64,000 nucleotides of DNA, taken from positions 1,689,001 to 1,753,000 of the forward strand of contig NZ_CP102951.1 of the NCBI RefSeq assembly GCF_024741815.1. Reading direction: 5' to 3'. The notes below the pieces were generated by a model. That model worked only from the letters and a program-made list of their open reading frames with translations. It was not told the DNA's origin and ran no database searches. Positions 1 through 8,511 of this stretch are shown here, piece by piece; positions within the stretch are counted from its first letter, which is position 1, and the number at the start of each line of letters is the position of its first letter. The position numbers were made by a program, and so were the translations under genes. Source of the DNA: Pseudomonas sp. LS1212. Lineage in GTDB: Bacteria > Pseudomonadota > Gammaproteobacteria > Pseudomonadales > Pseudomonadaceae.

Positions 1-1
1 G

Positions 2-448
2 AGCAACAACAGCGCCGAACGTGACCTGCGCCTGGCGCCGGGCGAGTCGATGGACCTTGCCGGTTACCACTTCATCTTCGACGGTGCCAAACATTTCGAA
101 GGGCCGAACTTCACCTCGGACAAGGGCACCGTGCGGGTCATCAAGGATGGCCGCGAAGTCAGCGTGCTGCACCCCGAGAAGCGCCTGTACACCGTGCAGC
201 AGTCGGTCATGACTGAAGCCGGGATCGACGCCGGGTTTACCCGTGACATCTACGTGGCCCTCGGCGAGCCGCTGGGCGAGGGCGCCTGGGCGGTGCGGGT
301 GCACGTCAAACCGTTCGTGCGCTGGATCTGGTTCGGTGGCCTGTTGACCGGCCTTGGCGGGCTGCTCGCAGCCCTCGACCCGCGTTATCGGGTCAAGATC
401 AAAAGCCGTGTACGTGATGTCCTGGGCATGTCTGGAGCGACTGCATGA
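2..448 (+). CDS. ccmF: CcmF heme lyase, C-terminal part (gene begins before the window)
   Basis: C-terminal ~148 residues of the cytochrome c maturation heme lyase CcmF, an inner-membrane protein that passes heme from CcmE to apocytochrome c in the periplasm. The reading frame is open from base 2. It shows a periplasmic stretch ending in a basic, hydrophobic block (VRWIWFGGLLTGLGGLLAALD) typical of the last CcmF membrane helix, followed by a short cytoplasmic tail. The stop overlaps the start of ccmG by 4 bp, so this is the upstream member of a translationally coupled ccmFGHI operon. Identification rests on this fragment plus the order of the genes that follow. Confidence 0.93.
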   Translation, partial: SNNSAERDLRLAPGESMDLAGYHFIFDGAKHFEGPNFTSDKGTVRVIKDGREVSVLHPEKRLYTVQQSVMTEAGIDAGFTRDIYVALGEPLGEGAWAVRVHVKPFVRWIWFGGLLTGLGGLLAALDPRYRVKIKSRVRDVLGMSGATA

Positions 449-981
449 AACGTTGGATCATGGTGTTGCCGCTGGCGCTGTTTCTGCTGGTGGCGGTGTT
501 TCTCTATCGGGGCCTGTACCTGAACCCGACCGAATTGCCATCGGCGATGATCGGCAAGCCGTTCCCGGCGTTCTCCCTGCCTGCAGTGCAAGGCGACAAG
601 ACCCTGACCCAGGCCGACCTGCTCGGCAAGCCGGCACTGGTCAACGTCTGGGGGACCTGGTGCATTTCCTGCCGGGTCGAACACCCGGTGCTGAACAAGC
701 TGGCCGAGCGGGGAGTGGTCATCTACGGCGTCAATTACAAGGATGACAACGCCGCGGCACTGAAGTGGCTGAGTGAATTCCACAACCCCTACCAGCTCGA
801 CATACGCGACGAGCAGGGCACCCTGGGCCTCGACTTGGGCGTCTACGGTGCACCGGAAACCTTCCTGATCGACAGCAAGGGGGTGATCCGGCACAAGTTC
901 GTCGGCGTGATCGACGAAACCGTCTGGCGTGAACAACTGGCCGGCCTCTACCAGGGCCTGGTCGACGAGGCCAAACCATGA
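445..981 (+). CDS. ccmG: CcmG/DsbE thiol:disulfide interchange protein
   Basis: Membrane-anchored periplasmic thioredoxin-like protein of 178 aa that keeps apocytochrome c or CcmH thiols reduced during heme attachment. An N-terminal anchor covers about residues 5-20. The thioredoxin-type active site is WGTWCISC with Cys73 and Cys76, and the usual cis-Pro region follows (GVYGAPETFLID). Length and motif fit the DsbE/CcmG family. It overlaps ccmF by 4 bp and ccmH by 4 bp, as expected for coupled translation within the ccm operon. Confidence 0.97.
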   Translation: MKRWIMVLPLALFLLVAVFLYRGLYLNPTELPSAMIGKPFPAFSLPAVQGDKTLTQADLLGKPALVNVWGTWCISCRVEHPVLNKLAERGVVIYGVNYKDDNAAALKWLSEFHNPYQLDIRDEQGTLGLDLGVYGAPETFLIDSKGVIRHKFVGVIDETVWREQLAGLYQGLVDEAKP

Positions 982-1454
982 GGCGCTGGCTCGTTGCCGC
1001 CGTCCTGGGCCTGAGCTTGGCGGGCGTGGCCCATGCGGCCATCGACACCTATGAGTTCGCCAACGACGCTGAACGCGAACGCTTTCGCCAGCTGACCAAA
1101 GAGCTGCGTTGCCCCAAGTGCCAGAACCAGGACATCGCCGATTCCAACGCGCCGATCGCCGCCGACCTGCGTCGCGAGATCTTCCGCATGCTGGGCGAAG
1201 GCAAGGACAATCAACAGATCGTCGACTTCATGGTCGACCGCTACGGTGATTTCGTGCGCTACAAGCCGGCGCTCGACTCGCGTACCTGGGTGCTCTGGTT
1301 CGGCCCGGCCGGGCTGCTGCTGGGCGGCGTCGTGCTGATTGCCGTGATTGTCCGGCGTCGTCGCAGCCGGCGTCCCGAGGGTGCCACCGAACTTTCCGAA
1401 GCGGAGCGTCAACGCCTCGCCAAACTGTTGGACAAAGACCAAACCCATGATTGA
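978..1454 (+). CDS. ccmH: CcmH (CcmL-type) apocytochrome c thiol reductase
   Basis: Small periplasmic-facing subunit of the heme ligation complex, 158 aa. A signal or anchor segment (residues 1-20) precedes the family hallmark LRCPKCQNQ with Cys45 and Cys48, which exchanges disulfides with the CXXCH motif of apocytochrome c. A second membrane helix (about 103-123) and a basic tail complete the usual two-helix topology. The stop overlaps the ccmI start by 8 bp. Here CcmH and CcmI are separate proteins, as in Pseudomonas, rather than fused as in E. coli. Confidence 0.97.
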   Translation: MRRWLVAAVLGLSLAGVAHAAIDTYEFANDAERERFRQLTKELRCPKCQNQDIADSNAPIAADLRREIFRMLGEGKDNQQIVDFMVDRYGDFVRYKPALDSRTWVLWFGPAGLLLGGVVLIAVIVRRRRSRRPEGATELSEAERQRLAKLLDKDQTHD

Positions 1455-2655
1455 TTTCTGGCTCGCTGCAGGCCTGCTGTTGCTGGTAGCCCTGAGTTTT
1501 TTGCTGATTCCCGTCTTGCGTGGCCGTCGTGCCCAGCAGGAAGAAGACCGTACCGCGTTGAACGTTGCCCTTTATCAGGAGCGTGTGGCCGAGTTGCAGG
1601 CCGAGCAGGACGAAGGGGTGCTCAGCAGCGCGCAAATGGACACGGGGCGCGCCGAGGCCGCGCGTGAATTGCTTGCCGACACCGAAGGCGCCGATGTTGC
1701 GCGCGAATCGCGTCTGGGCAAGCCGTTGCCGATTCTCGCGGCACTGCTGGTACCGGTGCTGGGCTTGGGCCTGTACCTGCATTTCGGTGCCAGCGACAAG
1801 GTCGAACTGGCCCGCGAGTTCGCCCAGGCGCCCAAGACCATGGAAGAAATGACCCAGCGCCTGGAGCGCGCCGTCGCCGCCCAGCCGGACTCGGCCGAAG
1901 GTCTGTACTTCCTGGGCCGCACCTACATGGCCCAGAACCGTCCAGCCGATGCGGCGAAAATCTTCGAACGCACCCTGGCCGTGGCGGGTCGCCAGCCTGA
2001 GCTGCTGGGGCAATTGGCCCAGGCCCAGTATTTCGCCAACGGCAAGAAATGGAACCCGCAGATCCAGGCGCTGACCCACGAAGCCCTCAAGGCCGACCCC
2101 AAGGAGGCCACCAGCCTCGGTCTGCTGGGCATCGCCGCGTTCGAGGGCGAGCGTTACCAGCAAGCCATCGACTATTGGAAACGCCTGTTGGAGGTATTGC
2201 CGGCCGACGACGCTTCGCGGCCTGCCCTTGAAGGCGGCATCAACCGGGCCAGCGAGAAACTGCAGGCCAGTGGCGGCAAGGTTGAAACGGCGCCAGCCGT
2301 TGCAGCGAAGGGCGAAGTTCGGCTCAAGGTCCGCGTCGAGCTGAGCGCCGAGCTCAAGGCCAAGGTCCAGCCGGGTGACAGCGTGTTCATTTTCGCCCGC
2401 GCAAGCTCGGGCCCGCCCATGCCGCTGGCGGCCAAGCGCCTGACGGTCGCCGATTTGCCGGTCGAAGTCGAGCTGAGCGATGCCGACGCAATGATGCCGC
2501 AATTGAAACTGTCGAGCTTTCCTGAAGTCCAACTGGTGGCGCGCATCTCGCGTGCTGGCCAGCCGACCAAGGGTGAGTGGATCGGTCGCAGCAAACCGCT
2601 GGCCAGCAGCACCACGGCGCAGCAACACCTGACCATCGACAGCCCGGATTTGTAA
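1447..2655 (+). CDS. ccmI: CcmI cytochrome c-type biogenesis TPR protein
   Basis: Apocytochrome c chaperone subunit, 402 aa. The ATG at 1447 gives the classic N-terminus with a membrane helix (about 4-22), a cytoplasmic loop, a second helix (about 97-117) and then periplasmic TPR-like helices (LERAVAAQPDSAEGLYFLGRTY and following) that bind apocytochrome C-termini. A C-terminal all-beta domain follows. The frame stays open further upstream to 1348, but that extension lies inside ccmH and is not needed. It is the last gene of the ccm operon here. Confidence 0.95.
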   Translation: MIDFWLAAGLLLLVALSFLLIPVLRGRRAQQEEDRTALNVALYQERVAELQAEQDEGVLSSAQMDTGRAEAARELLADTEGADVARESRLGKPLPILAALLVPVLGLGLYLHFGASDKVELAREFAQAPKTMEEMTQRLERAVAAQPDSAEGLYFLGRTYMAQNRPADAAKIFERTLAVAGRQPELLGQLAQAQYFANGKKWNPQIQALTHEALKADPKEATSLGLLGIAAFEGERYQQAIDYWKRLLEVLPADDASRPALEGGINRASEKLQASGGKVETAPAVAAKGEVRLKVRVELSAELKAKVQPGDSVFIFARASSGPPMPLAAKRLTVADLPVEVELSDADAMMPQLKLSSFPEVQLVARISRAGQPTKGEWIGRSKPLASSTTAQQHLTIDSPDL

Positions 2656-2667
2656 GAGAAGACTGCT

Positions 2668-3078
2668 ATGACCGCCATCGCTCGCATCACCCTTTTGACA
2701 CTGGCACTGGGATTGAGCGCCTGTGCGGTCCAGCCACCCAGCCCTACCGCGCCGCCCGTACCGACACGGCCACCCTCGGGGCCCGCCGTAAAGCCGGTGC
2801 CGGGCCCGGGCACAGCCCCGACCAAGCCACCGGCACAAACGCAAAAGCCCATGCCGCGCACCTCGGCCAGCTTCGCCCCGCCACCCGGCGGCGCCAGCCA
2901 CTGGGACCCACGGCTGGGCGTCTACGTGTTGGAAAACGAGACGGACACCTTCTACCGGCAACGTACCTATTACCGCTGGAACAACGGCTGGAGCTGGTCG
3001 ACCAGCCTGAAGGGGCCGTGGCAGGAGACCGATAGCAGCGGGGTGCCGGGCGGATTGGGACGGGCGTTCGGGCAGTAG
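2668..3078 (+). CDS. Proline-rich putative lipoprotein
   Basis: A 136-aa protein of unknown function. The N-terminus is a lipoprotein signal with lipobox LSAC (lipidated Cys19 predicted). A low-complexity Pro/Thr/Ala linker (residues 20-70) follows, then a compact C-terminal part rich in Tyr and Trp (LGVYVLENETDTFYRQRTYYRWNNGWSW), which looks like a small beta-type domain. It starts 12 bp after ccmI, so it is probably transcribed with the ccm operon, although no role in cytochrome maturation can be read from the sequence. Confidence 0.8.
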   Translation: MTAIARITLLTLALGLSACAVQPPSPTAPPVPTRPPSGPAVKPVPGPGTAPTKPPAQTQKPMPRTSASFAPPPGGASHWDPRLGVYVLENETDTFYRQRTYYRWNNGWSWSTSLKGPWQETDSSGVPGGLGRAFGQ

Positions 3079-3166
3079 CATCTGTGTCCGGCCCGGATGA
3101 AGGTCCTTCGGCCCTTGGCGCAGCCTAAGGGCAGCGGCTACAAGAGTTCGGCGCACCACGCTCGGC

Positions 3167-3271
3167 GTAGCCGCTGCCGCTAGGCTGCGCTCGCCTGCAA
3201 AGCAGGCGCAAGATCTTGAGATCGCCGGGGAGCCCCTGCGGGACTCCAGCGCAGCCTCCGGCAGCGGCTAC
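3167..3271. repeat. 105-bp interspersed palindromic repeat, copy A
   Basis: One of six copies in this window of a ~105-bp element. It begins GTAGCCGCTGCCG and ends with the inverted match CGGCAGCGGCTAC, with a core containing AGATCTTGAGATCGCC and CTGCGGGACTCCAGCGCAG. A separate half-element (GGGCAGCGGCTAC, ending about 3142) lies just upstream. It is intergenic, between the lipoprotein and GFA-family genes. No coding capacity. Confidence 0.85.
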
Positions 3272-3364
3272 GCCGATCGTGGAACGTCCTGTAGCCGGCA
3301 AAATTTTTTGGTCTATCCTTTCGAGTTTCCACCCACCGCAGCAGACCCTCTGCAGGAGGAACTC

Positions 3365-3787
3365 ATGGAACAAACCATCGAAAAGCAAGGCCGTTGCCTT
3401 TGCGGCGCCGTCGAGTTTTCGCTCAGCCTCAGACACCCGACCTTTGGCGCCTGCCACTGCAGCATGTGCCGCAAGTGGGGCGGTGGGCCGCTGTTGACCG
3501 TCGACACCGATATCCCGGTGCAGTACACCCGCCAGGACCAGATCCAGGTCTATTCTTCTTCCGATTGGGCCGAACGCGGCTTCTGTGCCACCTGCGGCAG
3601 CCATCTGTTCTATCGTCTCAAGCAGAGCGGGTTTTATGCGGTGCCGGTCGGCCTGCTTGATGAACCCGAGGACCTGACCTTCGACCTGCAGGTGTTCATC
3701 GACGAAAAACCGTCCGCTTATTGCTTCTCCAATCAGACTAAAACCATGACGGGAAAGGAGGTCGCGGCTTTGTTCAGCCAGCAATGA
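3365..3787 (+). CDS. GFA-family (glutathione-dependent formaldehyde-activating-like) zinc protein
   Basis: A 140-aa protein of the GFA/CENP-V fold, named for the formaldehyde:glutathione adduct enzyme; most members have no proven substrate. Zinc ligands are visible as CLC (Cys11, Cys13), GACHCSMC (Cys30, Cys32, Cys35) and CATC (Cys74, Cys77). The start at 3365 follows a strong AGGAGG about 7 bases upstream. An in-frame upstream start at 3308 adds residues without family similarity. Monocistronic in appearance. The precise reaction is not inferable. Confidence 0.88.
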   Translation: MEQTIEKQGRCLCGAVEFSLSLRHPTFGACHCSMCRKWGGGPLLTVDTDIPVQYTRQDQIQVYSSSDWAERGFCATCGSHLFYRLKQSGFYAVPVGLLDEPEDLTFDLQVFIDEKPSAYCFSNQTKTMTGKEVAALFSQQ

Positions 3788-3828
3788 TCGCAAAGGGCTG
3801 CCACGCTCAACGGTAGGAGCATCGCACC

Positions 3829-4314
3829 ATGCAATTGACTACAGTGAAAGTCGACAAGCCGGATGAGACCAACTTCATCCTGGGCCAGGCGCACTTCATC
3901 AAGACTGTCGAGGACCTCCATGAAGCGTTGGTGGCGGCCGTGCCCGGCATCAAGTTCGGCCTGGCATTTTGCGAGGCTTCCGGCCAGTGCCTGGTGCGCT
4001 GGTCCGGCACGGACCCGGCCATGATCGAACTTGCCCAGAACAACGCGACGGCCCTGGCTGCCGGGCATAGTTTCATCATTTTTCTAGGGGACGGCTTTTA
4101 CCCGCTCAATGTGTTGAACACCGTCAAGGCCGTGCCCGAGGTCTGTCGTATTTTCTGCGCAACGGCCAACCCCACCGAAGTGATTGTTGCGCAGACGACG
4201 CAGGGGCGGGGAATCCTGGGCGTGGTCGATGGGTTCTCGCCGAAGGGGCTGGAGGGCGACGACGACATTGCATGGCGCAAGACCTTGCTGAGGAAGATCG
4301 GCTACAAGCTTTGA
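3829..4314 (+). CDS. Adenosine-specific kinase-like protein (DUF355)
   Basis: A 161-aa cytosolic protein matching the small adenosine-specific kinase family first characterised in archaea (PF04008). Family features visible are the start LTTVKVDKPDETNFILGQAHFIKTVEDL, the SGTDPAMIELAQNNA segment and the C-terminal TTQGRGILGVVDGFSPKG. Length is normal for the family. A Shine-Dalgarno-like GGTAGGAG precedes the ATG. Biochemical function in bacteria remains uncertain, so the call is by family only. Confidence 0.85.
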   Translation: MQLTTVKVDKPDETNFILGQAHFIKTVEDLHEALVAAVPGIKFGLAFCEASGQCLVRWSGTDPAMIELAQNNATALAAGHSFIIFLGDGFYPLNVLNTVKAVPEVCRIFCATANPTEVIVAQTTQGRGILGVVDGFSPKGLEGDDDIAWRKTLLRKIGYKL

Positions 4315-4375
4315 GCGTGTCTGCCGCCTGCATGTGCCGGAGGTATACTGCCTTTTTTTCCAGAGGGTTTGTCTT

Positions 4376-4801
4376 GTGAGCAGCAGTATCCCTTTCGGCG
4401 TTGGCGATGCCTCCTACCAGGCAGCAGGCGGCATCGACGGCCTGCGTCGGCTGGTCGACGACTTCTACCGGCTCATGGATGAACTGCCCGCAGCGGCCGA
4501 GCTGCGTCGCATGCATCCGGCCAGCCTTGAGCCAGCGCGCGACAAGTTGGCCTGTTTTCTCAGCGGTTGGCTGGGTGGCCCGAAACTCTACAGCGAGAAG
4601 TACGGTGCCATCTCGATTCCGGCCTTCCATGCGCAGTGGCCTATCGATGAAGCCGGCAGTGGCGCCTGGTTGAATTGCATGGAGCAGGCCATCGCGCTGC
4701 AAGGCTACCCGGCGGATTTCGCCGAGTACCTGCTGGCCCAGTTACGGGTGCCTGCGCAGCGTGTGGTTCAGGCCAGTGCCAACCGTCATGGGCAGCGTTA
4801 G
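4376..4801 (+). CDS. Group II truncated hemoglobin-like protein
   Basis: A 141-aa globin (2-on-2 fold). The GTG start at 4376 gives an N-terminus that fits the family. The pre-F region IPAFHAQWPI carries the likely proximal heme histidine (His85), and AWLNCM contains the Trp98 (G8) typical of group II. Members bind O2, NO or peroxide in the cytosol. The usual RH at the F helix is FH here, a small deviation. It ends 8 bp from the convergent kup stop. Confidence 0.85.
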   Translation: MSSSIPFGVGDASYQAAGGIDGLRRLVDDFYRLMDELPAAAELRRMHPASLEPARDKLACFLSGWLGGPKLYSEKYGAISIPAFHAQWPIDEAGSGAWLNCMEQAIALQGYPADFAEYLLAQLRVPAQRVVQASANRHGQR

Positions 4802-4809
4802 GCGCTACC

Positions 4810-6711
4810 TTACATTTCGACCTGAGTGCCCAGCTCGATCACCCGATTCAACGGCAGGTTGAAGTACTTCAGGTTGCTGTTGGCATTCTTCAACAGAAAG
4901 GCGAACAGCGTTTCTCGCCAGCGCGCCATGCCGATGCGCTTGGTCGGGACAACCGTCTCGCGGCTCAGGAAATAGGTGGTACGCATCGGGCTGAAATCCA
5001 GGTCACTCAAGTGACAGAGGCTCAATGCTACCGGTATGTCAGGCTCCTCGATAAAGCCAAAGTGCAGGTTCACCCGGAAGAAGCCTTCGCCATAAGCTTC
5101 GACCTCGAAGCGCCGATCCGCAGGGACGCGAGGGCTGTCTTCGGACACCACGGTGAGCAACACCACCTGTTCGTGCAAAACCTGGTTATGCAGCAGGTTG
5201 TGCAACAGCGCATGCGGGACAGCGTCCGCCCGGGCAGTCAGGAACACGGCGGTGCCTTGTACGCGATGCGGGGGCTGTGCACCGATGCTGCTGATGAACA
5301 GAGGAAGTGGAAGAGTGGTCTCGTCCAGCCGCTCGACAATGATCCTGCGGCCGCGTTTCCAGGTCGTCATCAGCGTGAACAGCGCAATGCCGGCGATGAC
5401 GGGAAAGGCACCGCCTTGAAAAATCTTCGGCGCATTGGCCGCGAAATAGAAGCTGTCCACCACCAGAAAACCGAGCAGCATCGGAATCGCCAGCCAGCGA
5501 GGCGTTTTCCAGAGCAGCAGGACCACCGCCGATGCCAGTAGTGTGGTTATCAACATGGTGCCCGTCACGGCAACCCCGTACGCTGCGGCCAGTGCACTGG
5601 AAGATTCGAAGCCGATTACCAGAAACACGACGCCCACCATCAGTGCCCAGTTAACCATGCCTATGTAAATCTGCCCCTTCTCCTGGCTGGAGGTATGCTG
5701 GATGAACATACGCGGTACATAGCCAAGCTGAATGGCTTGGCGAGTCAGGGAAAAGGCCCCGGAAATCACCGCTTGCGAGGCGATGATGGTTGCCAGCGTA
5801 GAGAGCCCGACCATCGGCAAGAGCGCCCAGTTCGGCGCCAGGAGATAGAAAGGGTTGCGCACAGCCTCAGGATTTCCCAGGATCAAGGCGCCCTGGCCGA
5901 AGTAATTCAACACCAGGCCTGGCAGTACCAGGATGAACCAGGCGCGAGCAATCGGCTTGCGGCCGAAGTGGCCCATGTCTGCATACAGTGCTTCTGCGCC
6001 TGTCAGTGCGAGCACTACGGCGCCGAGAATGGCCACGCCAATCCCCGGATGAACGATGAAAAATTGCACTGCCCAAGCGGGGTTGAGTGCTTGCAGCACT
6101 TCGGGACGTTGCAGGATACCGTAGATTCCCAGGGCGCCGAGTACCAAAAACCAAAGCACCATGACCGGGCCGAACAGGATGCCGATCCGTGCGGTACCGT
6201 GTTTCTGGATCAGGAACAGAGCCACCAGAACCACCACGGACAAGGGGACAACCCAGTGCTCTATCCCATCGAACGCAAGCTGCAGCCCCTCGACAGCGGA
6301 AAGTACCGAGATAGCCGGGGTGATCATGCTGTCACCATAGAACAGCGCAGCACCGAACAAACCCAGCAAGACCAGTATTTTACTCAGTTGCGGAAAGGGC
6401 GTAGCGGCGCGACGGGCCAGGGCCGTCAAGGCCATGATGCCGCCCTCGCCCTGGTTGTCGGCGCGCAGGATAAACAGCACATACTTGATCGAGACCACCC
6501 AGATCAGCGACCAGAAAATCAGCGAAAGTACACCGAGCACACCATCATGGTTGGCCTGCACTCCATAGTGCCCGGCGAACACCTCCTTGAGGGTGTAAAG
6601 CGGGCTGGTGCCAATGTCGCCATACACCACACCCACGGCTGCAACCAGCATGCCTGCCGCTGAAGTTTTTGCATGGGACTCTTCGATTGCGGGGGGAGCT
6701 GGTTGATTCAC
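4810..6711 (-). CDS. kup: Kup low-affinity potassium transporter
   Basis: KUP/HAK-family H+:K+ symporter, 633 aa from the GTG at 6711. The N-terminal signature AAGMLVAAVGVVYGDIGTSPLYTLKE is intact, followed by about 12 membrane helices (residues ~20-470) and a long cytoplasmic C-terminal domain ending in the conserved YFNLPLNRVIELGTQVEM. The frame is open to an upstream ATG at 6861, but those 50 extra residues lack family similarity, so the GTG is preferred. It is convergent with the truncated globin and the next gene (GST) reads toward it. Confidence 0.93.
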   Translation of the reverse strand: MNQPAPPAIEESHAKTSAAGMLVAAVGVVYGDIGTSPLYTLKEVFAGHYGVQANHDGVLGVLSLIFWSLIWVVSIKYVLFILRADNQGEGGIMALTALARRAATPFPQLSKILVLLGLFGAALFYGDSMITPAISVLSAVEGLQLAFDGIEHWVVPLSVVVLVALFLIQKHGTARIGILFGPVMVLWFLVLGALGIYGILQRPEVLQALNPAWAVQFFIVHPGIGVAILGAVVLALTGAEALYADMGHFGRKPIARAWFILVLPGLVLNYFGQGALILGNPEAVRNPFYLLAPNWALLPMVGLSTLATIIASQAVISGAFSLTRQAIQLGYVPRMFIQHTSSQEKGQIYIGMVNWALMVGVVFLVIGFESSSALAAAYGVAVTGTMLITTLLASAVVLLLWKTPRWLAIPMLLGFLVVDSFYFAANAPKIFQGGAFPVIAGIALFTLMTTWKRGRRIIVERLDETTLPLPLFISSIGAQPPHRVQGTAVFLTARADAVPHALLHNLLHNQVLHEQVVLLTVVSEDSPRVPADRRFEVEAYGEGFFRVNLHFGFIEEPDIPVALSLCHLSDLDFSPMRTTYFLSRETVVPTKRIGMARWRETLFAFLLKNANSNLKYFNLPLNRVIELGTQVEM

Positions 6712-6857
6712 TGGTTGTTTCTCGTAAATAGAGGTGCGAAGTGTTGCGCAGGCATGTAGGCGCTGTGCCTGGGTCAAGGCGACCAGTATCGTTGCGGGGC
6801 AAAATGTCTGCCGTAAAAAAGCCGTAAAATTCTTGCTGGCGGCGCGGTCCCGACCTG

Positions 6858-7454
6858 TCAATCAGCCGCCGGAATCGTCAGCCCGCGCACCACCGCAGGT
6901 CGCGCCAGGAACCGCTCGAGCGTGCCGGTGACGTTGGGGAAGTTGTCGATCCCCACCAGTTCTCCCGCCTCGTAGAAATTGATCAGGTTGCGAACCCAGG
7001 GGAAGGTGGCGATGTCGGCGATGGTGTAGGTATCGCCCATGAGCCATTCGCGGTTTTCCAGTTGTTGATTCAGGACATTGAGCAGGCGCCGGGATTCTTC
7101 GACGTAACGGTCACGCGGGCGCTTGTCTTGGTAATCCTTGCCGGCAAATTTATTGAAGAAGCCGAGCTGGCCAAACATCGGCCCGATCCCGCCCATTTGG
7201 AACATCAGCCACTGGATGGTCTGGTAACGGGCGGCGGGGTCTTGCGGCAACAGTTGGCCGCTCTTTTCGGCGAGGTACAGCAAAATCGCACCGGACTCGA
7301 ACAGCGGCAGCGGTTCGCCGCCGGGGCCGTCGGGGTCAATGATGGCCGGGATCTTGTTGTTGGGGTTGAGCGACAGGAACTCCCGTGACAGCTGGTCGTT
7401 GGTATCGAAGGCGACCCGATGGGGCTCGTAGGCCAGCCCGGTTTCTTCGAGCAT
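6858..7454 (-). pseudogene. Glutathione S-transferase lacking its N-terminus (YghU/YfcG-like)
   Basis: The open frame begins at MLEETGLAYEPHRVAFDT and runs to a normal GST C-terminus (198 aa), with the NPNNKIPAI and FESGAILLYLAE parts of the thioredoxin-like domain and a helical domain ending ARPAVVRGL. Related full-length proteins carry roughly 20-45 additional N-terminal residues, including the catalytic Thr/Asn strand (a TPNG..VSIMLEE type segment). Here the bases upstream of ATG encode SPNPI and then unrelated sequence. The 5' end therefore appears replaced at about 7455, where the bacteriocin island begins. A shortened protein could still be made but is probably inactive. Confidence 0.75.
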
Positions 7455-7751
7455 GATGGGGTTTGGGGAGCAATGGAACCGAAAACCAACGTAAGCCAGA
7501 ATTAGAGTTCGTTTTACTCGTCAGCGACTGTGCATTAACGGACTTTGATTCGTGAAACGGGTTTATGGCACTGTTTTTCGGGTGTTGATGGCCTTTCTGG
7601 TGATCGCCGAAACGGGGCGGTTTCATAAAACGGTGGTTTTATCGAACCCTCCACGCAGCACACGGGTTTGCGGCAGGCCGCTGGCCTTAAGTGCACTTTC
7701 TGTTTCATTGCTCCCCGAACCCCCGAAACTGGGATTTCCCTGAAAGGTCGA
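7455..7751. other. Junction region of the bacteriocin island; no gene
   Basis: No convincing gene. It holds (a) a 28-bp segment at 7471-7498 whose inverted copy (27/28 matches) lies at 12524-12551 on the other side of the island, and (b) a segment at 7664-7735 (GGGTTTGCGGCAGGCC...) resembling, in direct orientation, 12457-12522. Small open frames at 7552-7743 have no family similarity or coding look. The region marks the left junction of the inserted DNA that removed the 5' end of the GST gene. Confidence 0.6.
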
Positions 7752-8009
7752 TCAGAAGCGCGGTTTAAAGCCCGGTAAACCGTTGGCCAAGCACCAAGCC
7801 TGAATTATCTGCACGACACCGTCAGGTGACTCATCAGTACCGTCTTCTGGGTAATAAAGAAGATCCGATCCTGCTGGGTGAGGCACTACTTTGTTGAAAT
7901 GTTCTACTAGCACGCCTCGTTCCTCCTCAGTTCCCGAATCGTCGATAGCTTTGATCAGGGCTTTGAATTCCTGTTCAGTGTAATCCGCAAGGTTGGTCTT
8001 CAGCTTCAT
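7752..8009 (-). CDS. Colicin/pyocin-type DNase immunity protein (orphan cassette)
   Basis: An 85-aa member of the E-type colicin/pyocin immunity family (four-helix Im proteins). It begins MKLKTNLADYTEQEFKALIKAID and carries the diagnostic YYPEDGTDESPDGVVQIIQAWCLANGLPGFKPRF. The C-terminal half is nearly the same as in the second immunity gene (10634-10894). The helix I-II region, which sets specificity in Im proteins, differs (IDDSGTEEERGVLVEHF). Before an IS insertion the toxin stop and this start overlapped as TGATG, so it was coupled to the toxin now broken by the IS. It probably still protects against the matching DNase. Confidence 0.9.
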   Translation of the reverse strand: MKLKTNLADYTEQEFKALIKAIDDSGTEEERGVLVEHFNKVVPHPAGSDLLYYPEDGTDESPDGVVQIIQAWCLANGLPGFKPRF

Positions 8010-8118
8010 CACTTCGTCCCTCGATGTATGTCTATATGGTGCTTTGATGTAACATGAACGAGCCCCATGAAAGACAGGACACCGTTTCCCCCTTACGATA
8101 AGGGATAGGCAAACGGTG

Positions 8119-8511
8119 ATGTTTATGACTAACAGCAACGATAAGAGTGGGGAGCTTTTGGGTCAGGAGCGGCGGCGCCGCTGGAGCCCGGAGCAAAAAC
8201 TGGCCATGGTTCGCGAGAGTCTTGAGCCAGGGCAAAGCGTTTCGGTGGTGGCTCGGCGCAACGGTATCAATGCCAACCAGCTGTTCCTGTGGCGCAAGCT
8301 GTACCAGGATGGCAGCCTGTCGGCGGTCAGTGCTGGCGAAGCCGTGGTGCCTGCCTCCGAGCTGAGCGATGCGCTCAAGCAGATCCGTGAACTGCAACGG
8401 ATGCTGGGCAAGAAAACGATGGAAGCAGAAATCCTCAAAGAGGCTGTGGAGATCGCCCGGTCGCGAAAATGGATTGCGCACTCACCCTTGTTGCCGGGGG
8501 ACGACCAGTGA
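8119..8511 (+). CDS. IS2-group transposase OrfA (InsC-like)
   Basis: Helix-turn-helix regulator and N-terminal part of the transposase, ~130 aa. It has the IS2 InsC pattern RRRRWSPEQKLAMVRESLEPGQSVSVVARRNGI, then NQLFLWRKLYQDGSL, a leucine-zipper-like stretch (LSDALKQIRELQRMLGKKTMEAEILKEAV) and the terminal WIAHSPLLPGD. Possible starts are GTG 8116, ATG 8119 and ATG 8125. The end overlaps orfB in the -1 frame near CGAAAATGG (about 8464-8472), which could be the slippage site for the OrfAB fusion. Confidence 0.93.
   Translation: MFMTNSNDKSGELLGQERRRRWSPEQKLAMVRESLEPGQSVSVVARRNGINANQLFLWRKLYQDGSLSAVSAGEAVVPASELSDALKQIRELQRMLGKKTMEAEILKEAVEIARSRKWIAHSPLLPGDDQ

Noticed and set aside
1228..3159. 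643-codon open frame on the minus strand opposite ccmH/ccmI
   Set aside because: A shadow of high-GC genes on the other strand; low-complexity R/G/Q-rich translation without any family motif, while ccmH and ccmI are clear.
7552..7743. 63-codon frame next to the GST junction
   Set aside because: It overlaps sequence repeated at the other side of the island and has no coding features.
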